64,000 bases of DNA from PALSA-1353 sp050014015 (GTDB lineage Bacteria > Planctomycetota > Phycisphaerae > Tepidisphaerales > Tepidisphaeraceae), in NCBI GenBank assembly GCA_050014015.1, contig JBEKEC010000010.1, forward strand, positions 28,317-92,316, read 5' to 3'. Position 1 is the first letter of the stretch. The number at the start of each line of letters is the position of its first letter. This document shows positions 44,678-52,008 of the stretch, piece by piece. Both the position numbers and the translations under genes were made by a program. The notes beneath the pieces were generated by a model. That model did no database searches, was not told the DNA's origin, and saw nothing but the letters and a program-made list of their open reading frames with translations.

Positions 44678-45436
44678 ATGACATTTCCAGTCTATTTCAC
44701 ATTCGGCAATCTTCGGGCGCCGGCGCATGCGGTGATGGAAACCGCCGGCTATGTCGTTGGGTCCGGATTGTTCTGGTTCCTCCGCCGGAAATTCCCATCG
44801 ACGCGCTTCGCCTCGGAGCGCGGACTGATCGTGATCGTCGCATGCCTGTTCGGGGCGTTTTGGGGATCGAAAATCCTGGCATTGATCGAAAACATCCACG
44901 CGTACTGGCCATATCGGCACGATCTGGCGGTAATGATGGGGGCCAAGACCATCGTCGGAGGACTTGCCGGGGGATGGGTCGGGGTCGAAATCGCAAAATG
45001 GCGACTGGGAATCCGGCAGAAGACCGGGGACCGATTCGTGTTCCCCGTGCTGATCGGTTTGGCGATTGGACGCGTGGGGTGTTTCCTGACCGGACTTCCG
45101 GACCACACCTACGGAGTGGCGACGAGCCTGCCGTGGGGCGTGGATTTCGGCGACGGAATCCATCGCCATCCCACCCAGTTGTACGAAAGCATCTTTTGCC
45201 TGATCCTGGCCGGCGCGCTTTGGCTCCGGACCCGTTCACCCTATCAGAACGGAGAAATTTTCCAGCTCATGGTGATCGCCTATTTGAGTTGGCGATTCCT
45301 GGTTGAATTCATCAAGCCGCGCGAGACCTACGCGGGGCTTAGCCCCATTCAGTTGGTGAGCTTCGTGACCGTGTGCGCCGCGGTGGTCACCTTGCGCAAC
45401 TTGCACGTGCAAAGAGGGCAACCGGCTTATGGGTGA
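44678..45436 (+). CDS. Lgt-like membrane protein with altered catalytic signature
   Basis: This 252-residue protein has seven membrane segments and the general layout of prolipoprotein diacylglyceryl transferase. It keeps PTQLYES and RFLVEFIKPRE, which match conserved Lgt segments. However, the Lgt signature GRxGNFxNxE reads GRVGCFLTGLPDHTYG, so the usual Asn is Cys and the Glu is lost. It may therefore act on a different lipid or be a family offshoot. The ATG at 44678 is preferred. Its stop overlaps the radical SAM start by eight bases, which implies coupled translation and a shared pathway. Confidence 0.8.
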   Translation: MTFPVYFTFGNLRAPAHAVMETAGYVVGSGLFWFLRRKFPSTRFASERGLIVIVACLFGAFWGSKILALIENIHAYWPYRHDLAVMMGAKTIVGGLAGGWVGVEIAKWRLGIRQKTGDRFVFPVLIGLAIGRVGCFLTGLPDHTYGVATSLPWGVDFGDGIHRHPTQLYESIFCLILAGALWLRTRSPYQNGEIFQLMVIAYLSWRFLVEFIKPRETYAGLSPIQLVSFVTVCAAVVTLRNLHVQRGQPAYG

Positions 45437-46832
45437 TCGACCCTATCTCTTCTACGAATTGACCAACAGTCTTTGCTCGACCTGTCTGAAAAAGGTCGAG
45501 GCCAAGGTGCTGATCGAGGACGGCCGCGTCTATCTGCAGAAATGGTGTCCCGAGCACAAGATGCAGCGCGTACTGATCTCGACGGATGCGGAATATTACA
45601 AGCTGTCGAGGCAAACCCTCAAGCCAGGACAGATGCCCAGGCAGTTCAACACGCCGATTCGCTACGGCTGCCCTTACGACTGCGGCCTGTGCCCCGACCA
45701 CGAACAGCACAGTTGCCTGACACTGGTGGAGATCACCGATCGGTGCAACCTGACTTGTCCGGTCTGTTATAGCGAGTCGTCCCCGCACCGTCCGAACCAC
45801 CGCACGCTGGAACAGATCGGGTTTATGTTGGATTGCGTGGTTCGCAACGAGTCCGAACCGGATGTCGTTCAGATCAGCGGCGGCGAACCGACGATCCACC
45901 CGGATTTCTTCACCGTACTGGACATGGCAAAATCGCGGCCGATCAAACACCTGATGGTGAACACCAACGGGATCAGGATCGCGCAGGACGGAGATTTCGC
46001 GCGTCGCCTGAAGGATTACATGCCGGGATTCGAGGTTTACCTGCAGTGGGATTCGTTGCGGAGCGAAGCGCTGCGGGTCTTGCGGGGCGAGGATTTGTCG
46101 GAAATCCGACGCCGGGCGATCGAGCGGCTCAACGAAGACAACATCTCGACGACTCTGGTTGTCACCCTGCAAAAAGGCCTGAACGACGGCGAGATCGGCG
46201 AGATGATTGAATTCGCGCTCGCCCAGCGATGCGTGCGCGGAATCACCTTCCAACCGGTCCAGATCGCCGGCCGGCTCGATCATTTCAACCCCGAAACCGA
46301 CCGGCTGACCCTCGGCGAAGTGCGGCAACTGATCCTAAACCAGTCGCCGGTGTTCAAACCCTCCGACCTTATCCCGGTGCCGTGTCACCCCGATTGCCTG
46401 GCGATGGCTTACGCCCTGAAGCTGGACGGCAAGGTCGTGCCGCTCACTGGACTGATCGATCCGAAAGTTTTGCTGCACGGCGAAGGCAACACCATTGTTT
46501 ACGAGCGGGATGCGAACCTCCGTGCCGAATTGTTCAAGCTCTTTTCGACGGCGGCTTCGCCTGCCAGTTCGACGCTTTCGCTTCGGCAATTGCTCTGCTG
46601 CTTGCCGCGGATCGCGGTGCCGCCGTCGATCACGTACGACAATATTTTCCGGATCATCATCATGCAATTCTTAGACGCCTGGAATTTCGACGTACGCAGC
46701 GTAAAAAAAACGTGTGTTCATATCGCGCATCCCGATGGACGGATCATTCCGTTCGACACGTACAACCTGTTCTACCGGGACGGGAAGGAACAGCGGCTCA
46801 AGGACTTGCAGCAAATGTACGCGCCGGTTTGA
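45429..46832 (+). CDS. Radical SAM enzyme, tetraether-lipid-synthase-like (Tes/MJ0619 type)
   Basis: This 467-residue enzyme has the SAM [4Fe-4S] motif CNLTCPVC (Cys106, 110, 113) and GGEP near residue 147. Additional cysteines flank the core: a CxxC at 16-19, Cys40, and the cluster C81-PYD-C85-GL-C88 and C96 before it. This layout (CPYDCGLCPDH then EITDRCNLTCPVC) matches the Tes/MJ0619-like radical SAM family, whose archaeal member joins lipid tails carbon to carbon. The C-terminal part, with NYxP-like contact segments and CVHIAHPDGRIIPFDTYNLF, also fits. Bacterial relatives are linked to membrane-spanning or modified lipids. The exact reaction here is inference. It overlaps the Lgt-like gene. 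Confidence 0.85.
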   Translation: MGDRPYLFYELTNSLCSTCLKKVEAKVLIEDGRVYLQKWCPEHKMQRVLISTDAEYYKLSRQTLKPGQMPRQFNTPIRYGCPYDCGLCPDHEQHSCLTLVEITDRCNLTCPVCYSESSPHRPNHRTLEQIGFMLDCVVRNESEPDVVQISGGEPTIHPDFFTVLDMAKSRPIKHLMVNTNGIRIAQDGDFARRLKDYMPGFEVYLQWDSLRSEALRVLRGEDLSEIRRRAIERLNEDNISTTLVVTLQKGLNDGEIGEMIEFALAQRCVRGITFQPVQIAGRLDHFNPETDRLTLGEVRQLILNQSPVFKPSDLIPVPCHPDCLAMAYALKLDGKVVPLTGLIDPKVLLHGEGNTIVYERDANLRAELFKLFSTAASPASSTLSLRQLLCCLPRIAVPPSITYDNIFRIIIMQFLDAWNFDVRSVKKTCVHIAHPDGRIIPFDTYNLFYRDGKEQRLKDLQQMYAPV

Positions 46833-46847
46833 CGAAGTGGATAACCA

Positions 46848-47216
46848 ATGGCCGATGACGAACCCGGTAAATATCGTTCACGTCCGCAGCCCCTGGACTA
46901 TCGCACGCCGTATGCGTCCGCGGACCAAGGGTTCGGCTGCATGTCGATTCTGCAATTCGGCGCCGGATTCGTGGTGGGGGTAGTGGTCATTTTTATGTTC
47001 ACAATTTCAGTTGTCCTCGGCAGCAACCGCCCGCAAGGATTTCGAGCGGTTTCCGTCATCACGTTCTTGGGAGCGACGTGCGCGGGAATTGCGTTTGTTG
47101 CGCTGCTGGTCAGGCGTCCGAGAAGAGCGATGCCGTTTCTCCTGGGCCTGTTGCTCGCCGCCTGCGTCGCCGGGTTGCTTACCGGGGTGTGCTTCTCGTC
47201 AATGCAGGGGATATGA
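46848..47216 (+). CDS. Small membrane protein of unknown function
   Basis: This 122-residue protein has a polar N-terminus of about 30 residues and three membrane segments (LQFGAGFVVGVVVIFMFTIS, VITFLGATCAGIAFVALLV, LLGLLLAACVAGLLTGVC). It begins 15 bp after the radical SAM stop codon and is followed 61 bp later by the dehydratase gene. No family is recognised. Its place in the run suggests a role in the same membrane-lipid process. Confidence 0.7.
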   Translation: MADDEPGKYRSRPQPLDYRTPYASADQGFGCMSILQFGAGFVVGVVVIFMFTISVVLGSNRPQGFRAVSVITFLGATCAGIAFVALLVRRPRRAMPFLLGLLLAACVAGLLTGVCFSSMQGI

Positions 47217-47277
47217 ACCGGCGCGCTTGCAAACGCCCAACCCCACCGCTAAAACCCTGCACCAAAGGGTTAGAGAC

Positions 47278-47766
47278 GTGAAGTTCAACCTGCTCGACAG
47301 GATCGAAGAGGTTTCCGACAATCGGCTGGTGGCGGTCAAGTACGTCAGCCTGGCCGAGGAATATCTCGGCGATCATTTTCCGACGTTTCCCGTGCTTCCC
47401 GGCGTTCTCATGCTGGAGGCGTTGACCCAGGCGGCCGGCTGGCTGCTGCACCGCAAGAACGGGTTCGCCAAGTCGATGGCCGTGCTCAAGGAAGCGAAGA
47501 ACGTCAGATACGGCACGTTCGTCGCGCCGGGCAATGCGCTTCGCGTCGAAGTCGAGGCGGTAAAGCTCACGGAGTCCGGCGGATCGTTCAAAGCGTCGGG
47601 GACGGTCAATGGAAATGCCGCCGTATCCGCCCGTCTGGAGATCGCGTATTTCAACGTCGCTCAATCCCTGCCGGGGGCTGATGCGCAGCTTGATCGGAAG
47701 TTGATCGAGCACAACCGTTCGAGGTGGATGGTCTTAACCCAATCGGGCCAGTCTGTCGCAACCTGA
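47278..47766 (+). CDS. FabZ-like 3-hydroxyacyl-ACP dehydratase, catalytic residues present
   Basis: The GTG at 47278, preceded by AAAGGG, gives 162 residues; the longer upstream frame has no family similarity. The hot-dog fold signature is intact: LGDHFPTFPVLPGVLMLEAL contains the catalytic His (in DHFP) and Glu (in LMLEAL). AKNVRYGTFVAPGNALRVEV forms the next strands. It should dehydrate 3-hydroxyacyl-ACP during chain extension. The ACP gene begins 14 bp downstream and a degenerate relative lies at 48305-48805. The C-terminal extension of about 30 residues is unusual. Confidence 0.88.
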   Translation: MKFNLLDRIEEVSDNRLVAVKYVSLAEEYLGDHFPTFPVLPGVLMLEALTQAAGWLLHRKNGFAKSMAVLKEAKNVRYGTFVAPGNALRVEVEAVKLTESGGSFKASGTVNGNAAVSARLEIAYFNVAQSLPGADAQLDRKLIEHNRSRWMVLTQSGQSVAT

Positions 47767-47780
47767 CAATCAAAGGAAGG

Positions 47781-48206
47781 ATGGACCCTATGCCAATGTC
47801 TCGAGACGAGATTTACACCAAGGTTCAGGCCGTGTTGGTGGACGCCCTCGGCGTGGATGCCGAGGAGATCACGCCCAAAGCAACGCTCCGCGAGGACCTC
47901 GGCGCGGAGAGCATCGACTTCCTGGACATCGTTTTCCGCCTCGAAAAGGCCTTTACCACCGACCCCGCCAAGCCGTTCAAAATCCCCCGCGGCGAACTTT
48001 TTCCCGACGATCTGCCCACCCTGATGAACGACGAGAAATACGTCAAGGACGGCAAGATCACCGCCGAGGGACTCGTCGAGTTGAAGAAGCGGATGCCGTT
48101 TTCCGATTTCACCGAATTCGACAAGAACCCGTCGATGGAGACGGCTAGTTCGCTTTTGAACGTGGATACGATCGTGGGTTACATTCAGTCGAAAGTTGGT
48201 CAGTAG
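47781..48206 (+). CDS. Long acyl carrier protein
   Basis: The ATG at 47781 follows AAGGAAGG and gives 141 residues, against about 80 in usual ACPs. The 4'-phosphopantetheine attachment site is LREDLGAESIDFLDIVFRLE, with Ser44. The extra length is an insertion between helix II and helix III (residues 58-120, including KIPRGELFPDDLPTLMNDEK). The final helix, LNVDTIVGYIQSKV, is normal. Such long ACPs occur in Planctomycetota beside FabZ-like and FabF-like genes. It would carry the growing acyl chain for the flanking enzymes. Confidence 0.92.
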   Translation: MDPMPMSRDEIYTKVQAVLVDALGVDAEEITPKATLREDLGAESIDFLDIVFRLEKAFTTDPAKPFKIPRGELFPDDLPTLMNDEKYVKDGKITAEGLVELKKRMPFSDFTEFDKNPSMETASSLLNVDTIVGYIQSKVGQ

Positions 48207-48308
48207 TCATTTGTCATTGGTCATTTGTCATTGGTCACTTGTTGAAGACGGCTTCGACCAGAAATTCCAATGACCAACGACCAATGACAAATGACCAATG
48301 ACAAATGG
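48207..48308. repeat. Word-repeat hairpin (TCATTTGTCATTGG family C)
   Basis: The left arm has TCATTTGTCATTGG words twice. The right arm holds the complementary CCAATGACAAATGA words, giving a hairpin with arms of about 31 and 42 bases and a loop of about 29. It fills the gap between the ACP and second dehydratase genes, starts right after the ACP stop and reaches the first ATG of the next gene. Confidence 0.88.
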
Positions 48309-48805
48309 CCATGCGTTGGATTTGGATCGACAAGTTCATCGAATTCACCCCTAAACAATCGGCCATCGCACTGAAGAACGTGTCCATGGCCGAAGAGCAT
48401 TTGCACGATCTGTTCCCGGCGTTTCCGATCATGCCGCACACGCTCATCATCGAGGGGATGGCGCAGACGGCCGGGATTCTGGTGGGAGAGGCCCGCAATT
48501 TTTCGGAGAAGGTGATCCTGGCGAAGATCGGCCGGGCGACGTTTCACCGGCTGGTTCGGCCGGGGGACACGCTCTACTATTTCGCCCAAATCGAGCAACT
48601 CAACGAAACCGGCGCTTCGATCAGCGGAATCGCTCGCAGCGGGCCGGACGCATCGTCCCCGCTCGTCGCCGAAATCGACCTGATGTTCAGCCACATCGAC
48701 AAGAACCTGGCCGGCACCGCGTTTCCCGAACATAATTTTGTCTTTACGGACCAGTTCAAGGATTTGCTCAAGACCTATCGCTCCGGCGGGGACATTCCGT
48801 TATAG
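48305..48805 (+). CDS. FabZ-like protein lacking the catalytic histidine
   Basis: This 166-residue hot-dog-fold protein aligns with the dehydratase at 47278-47766. The signature reads LHDLFPAFPIMPHTLIIEGM: the catalytic His is Leu and the following Gly is His, while the Glu is kept. It is therefore probably inactive alone and may be a structural or substrate-binding partner. The first ATG (48305) lies in a repeat and has no ribosome site; a second ATG is at 48311. It may depend on translation through from the ACP gene. Confidence 0.85.
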   Translation: MAMRWIWIDKFIEFTPKQSAIALKNVSMAEEHLHDLFPAFPIMPHTLIIEGMAQTAGILVGEARNFSEKVILAKIGRATFHRLVRPGDTLYYFAQIEQLNETGASISGIARSGPDASSPLVAEIDLMFSHIDKNLAGTAFPEHNFVFTDQFKDLLKTYRSGGDIPL

Positions 48806-48812
48806 AAGTGTT

Positions 48813-50117
48813 ATGCGGCGCGTGGTTGTCACCGGCATCGGCATCATTTCCCCCCTGGGAATCGGCAGCAAAGCGCATTGGGAAGCGCTGCTGGCCGGCC
48901 AGTCGGGCGTGCGGCAAATCACCTCGCTCGATCCCGCCGGGTTTGCCACGCACATCGCAGGCGAAGCGCCCGCCTACAAAATCGCCGATTTCGTACCCCG
49001 CACCTACCGCAAGGCCACCAAGGTCATGGCCCGTGACATCGAATTGGCCATCGTCGCCGCCGATGACGCTTTTAAGGATGCCGGCTTGCAGTCGCAGGCA
49101 TATACCCAGACTCCCAATTTCGACGGAAGGCGATTCGGCTGCAACATCGGCGCGGGCCTCATCAACGCCGAGTTGAATGAACTGACCGCCGCCATGAACA
49201 CCGCCCGTTCCCCCTCCGAGCCGAATCGCCTCGACATGGCCCGTTGGGGAAAAGACGGCATGACCCAACTCACGCCGCTTTGGCTATTGAAATACCTGCC
49301 CAACATGTTGGCGTGTCACGTCACGATCATTCACCAACTGAAAGGCCCGAGCAACACCATCACCTGCGCCGACGCCAGCAGCCATCTGGCCATCGGCGAA
49401 GCCTTCCGCACGATTCAGCGCGGCAAAGCCGACTTGGCAATCTGCGGCGGGGCTGAAAGCAAGGTCAACGAAATGGGCCTTCTGCGTCATGGGCTGCTCA
49501 GGCGTCTCAACGAAACGCATAACGATTCGCCCGCCCAGGCGGTCCGTCCCTTCGACGCCGACGCCGCCGGAACCGTCCTGGCCGAAGGCGGCGGGCTGCT
49601 CATCCTCGAAGAATATGAAAGGGCGCGCTCCCGCGTGGCCAAAATCTACGCCGAACTCGTCGGCTTCGCCGCGACTCAGGACAGTTACAAGGTCACGGAA
49701 CCCGATCCGACCGGCCGGAGCTACGCCCGCGCAATCACCGGGGCCTTGAAAGATGCGGGCCTGTCCGTCGCCGACGTCGACTTGCTGATTCCAAACGGTT
49801 TGGGAATTCCCCTTCACGACCGCGCGGAACTTGCCGGGCTGAAATTGGCCTTTGGATCGCGTCTGCCGGCCGTGCCGATGGCTCTGACCAAAGCCCAGAC
49901 CGGCAGCCTCGCCGCCGGCAGCGGCGTCGAGGCCGGCACCGCGGCACTGGCCATTCATCACGGAAAAATCCCGCCATCCGTGAATACGATCAAACCCATC
50001 GACGCCGCGGGATTGAACGTCTCGCCTCAAACCCGAGACGCCAAACTCCGCGCAGGCATCAGCAGCGTCTACAGCCTCGGTGGCCAGAATGCGGCGCTGG
50101 TGTTTAAGAGCATTTAA
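48813..50117 (+). CDS. Ketosynthase homologue with all catalytic residues replaced (KS-beta/CLF-like)
   Basis: The ATG at 48813 gives 434 residues with the full thiolase fold (RVVVTGIGIISPLGIGSKAH at the start). Against the intact partner at 50562, the Cys motif TACAASTQAIGEA becomes CADASSHLAIGEA, so the catalytic Cys is Asp. The first His motif, INAHGTGT, becomes IPNGLGIP (His to Asn). The second, SMMGHLIAAAG, becomes AQTGSLAAGSG (His to Ser). The protein cannot catalyse condensation by the known mechanism. It resembles chain-length factors of type II polyketide synthases, which pair with an active ketosynthase, although those often carry Gln in place of the Cys. Confidence 0.88.
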   Translation: MRRVVVTGIGIISPLGIGSKAHWEALLAGQSGVRQITSLDPAGFATHIAGEAPAYKIADFVPRTYRKATKVMARDIELAIVAADDAFKDAGLQSQAYTQTPNFDGRRFGCNIGAGLINAELNELTAAMNTARSPSEPNRLDMARWGKDGMTQLTPLWLLKYLPNMLACHVTIIHQLKGPSNTITCADASSHLAIGEAFRTIQRGKADLAICGGAESKVNEMGLLRHGLLRRLNETHNDSPAQAVRPFDADAAGTVLAEGGGLLILEEYERARSRVAKIYAELVGFAATQDSYKVTEPDPTGRSYARAITGALKDAGLSVADVDLLIPNGLGIPLHDRAELAGLKLAFGSRLPAVPMALTKAQTGSLAAGSGVEAGTAALAIHHGKIPPSVNTIKPIDAAGLNVSPQTRDAKLRAGISSVYSLGGQNAALVFKSI

Positions 50118-50291
50118 CCCGGATTATTCACCACGGATTTCACTGATGGCACGGATGTTCAACGCTGACTGACATCTTCGATCCATTACGCGTTTTTGAG
50201 CGGCGCGCACACTGCGCGGGCCATCGTCTTGGGGCGATCCTGATTTATCCGTGCTATCCGTGAAATCCGTGGTTCTTCTGAATGATCCGGG
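50118..50291. repeat. Dispersed long-hairpin repeat, family B, copy 1
   Basis: The outer arms are CCCGGATTATTCA (50118-50130) and TGAATGATCCGGG (50279-50291). The inner arms are CCACGGATTTCAC..CACGGAT and ATCCGTGC..GTGAAATCCGTGG. The element lies right after the KS-beta gene and occupies most of the 208 bases before the next gene. A second copy is at 62934-63016. Confidence 0.85.
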
Positions 50292-50325
50292 GTAACATGG
50301 TTCGCTGACGAGGACAAAGAAAACT

Positions 50326-50565
50326 ATGACTCGCAAAATCGGAAGTTCGCGGCGGAAACCTGCCAAGGATCCGAATGTCTATCCCCTAGGGTGGAACTAT
50401 CAGCGCGTTCGAAAGATAGCCAAGTATTATGATCGCCTGAAGGATCAGCCTTTACCCCCAGAACTAAAAATCTCGAACGCGAAAGAAATGGTTTGGATGG
50501 AGGTTCCCGAGGCATTGGTACCCAAGGTTCAAAAGTTGATCGCAGCAAATAGGAAATCCGCATGA
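50326..50565 (+). CDS. Small basic protein of unknown function
   Basis: This 79-residue protein has DPNVYPLGWNYQRVRKIAKY, resembling a widespread family of short proteins with a DPNVYPxGWN motif and unknown role, which I recall from memory. AGGAC precedes the ATG by nine bases. Its stop overlaps the ketosynthase start by four bases (ATGA), so the two are co-translated. Confidence 0.72.
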   Translation: MTRKIGSSRRKPAKDPNVYPLGWNYQRVRKIAKYYDRLKDQPLPPELKISNAKEMVWMEVPEALVPKVQKLIAANRKSA

Positions 50566-51848
50566 ATCGCGTCGTCATCACCGGGTTAGGCTGGGTCACG
50601 CCGATGGGGAATTCCATCGAGGCGGTGTGGAAGCGGCTGCTCGCCGGCGAGTCGGGGATTTCACGCACCACGATCTTCGATGCGGCGACGTTTCCCTCCA
50701 GCATTTCGGCCGAAGTGAAGGATTACCGGTTGGCGGATTTCATCGGCGATCCAGGCGCTCACGCCGGCGCGGGCCGCAACACGCAATTTGCCCTGGGCGC
50801 CTGTCAGCAGGCCTGGACGGCGGCGGGTTTGGACAAGGCCCGCCTCGATCTCGACCGCGTGGGAATCTATCTGGGCAGCGGCGAGGGTTCCATTGATTTT
50901 GACGCCTACACCACCGCCGCGCTGGCGGCATGGAACGCGCAGACCGGCGCGGTGGACGACGTCAAATGGGCCCAGGTCGCCTTTGAACGCATGAACGTGG
51001 TGCGCGAAATTGAGCAGGAACCCAACATGCCCCTCTCCCACCTGGCGCTTCTCACCGGCGCCCGCGGCCCGGCGCTCAATTGCCTCACCGCCTGTGCCGC
51101 CAGCACCCAGGCCATCGGCGAAGCCACTGAAATCCTCCGCCGCGGCGATGCCGACGTCATGATCGGCGGCGGCGCACACAGCATGATTCATCCGTTCGGC
51201 GTGACGGGCTTCAACCGCCTCACCGCCCTCTCCACCGCAAACGAAAACCCCGCGCGCGCCAGCCGCCCGTTTGACGCCCAACGCGGCGGATTTGTGCTCG
51301 GCGAGGGCGCCGGCATGGTGATCCTCGAAACCCTCCAGCACGCCCAGAACCGCAACGCGCCGATCCTGGCGGAAATCGTCGGATACGGCTCGACCGCCGA
51401 CGCCTTCCGCATTACCGATCAGCATCCCGAAGGCGAAGGCGCCATCGTCGCCATGAAGGAAGCCCTGGCCGATGCCGGCCTGACTCCGAAGGACATCCAA
51501 TACATCAACGCTCACGGCACCGGGACGCGCGAAAACGACGGCAACGAAACCGGCGCCATCAAGGCCGTCTTCGGCGATTTCGCCCGCCAATGTCCCGTCA
51601 GCAGCATCAAGAGCATGATGGGTCATCTCATCGCCGCCGCCGGCGCCGTCGAATTGATCTGCTGCGTCCTGGCCATCCGCGACAACGTGCTCCCGCCGAC
51701 GATGAACCTGGAGAATGCCGATCCGGAGTGCGATTTGGATTACGTGCCCAACAAAGCCCGCAATGCGCGGGTCGAGGTCGCCATGTCCAACAGCTTTGGT
51801 TTCGGCGGCCAGAATGACACGATCATCGTCCGGCGGTTTGGCGCCTAA
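50562..51848 (+). CDS. 3-oxoacyl-ACP synthase, intact catalytic triad (FabF/KS-alpha-like)
   Basis: This 428-residue ketosynthase has all catalytic residues: Cys in LTACAASTQAIGEA, His in YINAHGTGTREND, and His in SIKSMMGHLIAAAGAVE. The start MNRVVITGLGWVTPMGNSIE and the end NSFGFGGQNDTIIVRRF are typical of FabF. It would condense malonyl-ACP with acyl-ACP. With the inactive homologue at 48813 it forms a candidate KS-alpha/KS-beta pair. No ketoreductase, enoyl reductase or acyltransferase lies in the window, so those steps must come from elsewhere. Confidence 0.93.
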   Translation: MNRVVITGLGWVTPMGNSIEAVWKRLLAGESGISRTTIFDAATFPSSISAEVKDYRLADFIGDPGAHAGAGRNTQFALGACQQAWTAAGLDKARLDLDRVGIYLGSGEGSIDFDAYTTAALAAWNAQTGAVDDVKWAQVAFERMNVVREIEQEPNMPLSHLALLTGARGPALNCLTACAASTQAIGEATEILRRGDADVMIGGGAHSMIHPFGVTGFNRLTALSTANENPARASRPFDAQRGGFVLGEGAGMVILETLQHAQNRNAPILAEIVGYGSTADAFRITDQHPEGEGAIVAMKEALADAGLTPKDIQYINAHGTGTRENDGNETGAIKAVFGDFARQCPVSSIKSMMGHLIAAAGAVELICCVLAIRDNVLPPTMNLENADPECDLDYVPNKARNARVEVAMSNSFGFGGQNDTIIVRRFGA

Positions 51849-51965
51849 TCGCTTCAGCAGCAAAAACCGAAATCAGTGCAAGGGGATCGATCTCAGGCTC
51901 GAAAGCCCACGGATGGCAATCCATGGAATCTATTATGCCATATTCTATGAATCCGGTAGGAATAA

Positions 51966-51994
51966 TTGTATTTTGCGCTCCTCAAGGTTATATG
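51966..51994 (+). promoter_or_regulatory. Candidate promoter before the ABC importer
   Basis: TTGTAT (51966-51971) and TATATG (51989-51994) are spaced by 17 bases in an A+T-rich patch that contrasts with the surrounding DNA. The start codon is at 52009. The consensus match is modest. Confidence 0.3.
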
Positions 51995-52008
51995 TTAAAC
52001 CTACTGAA

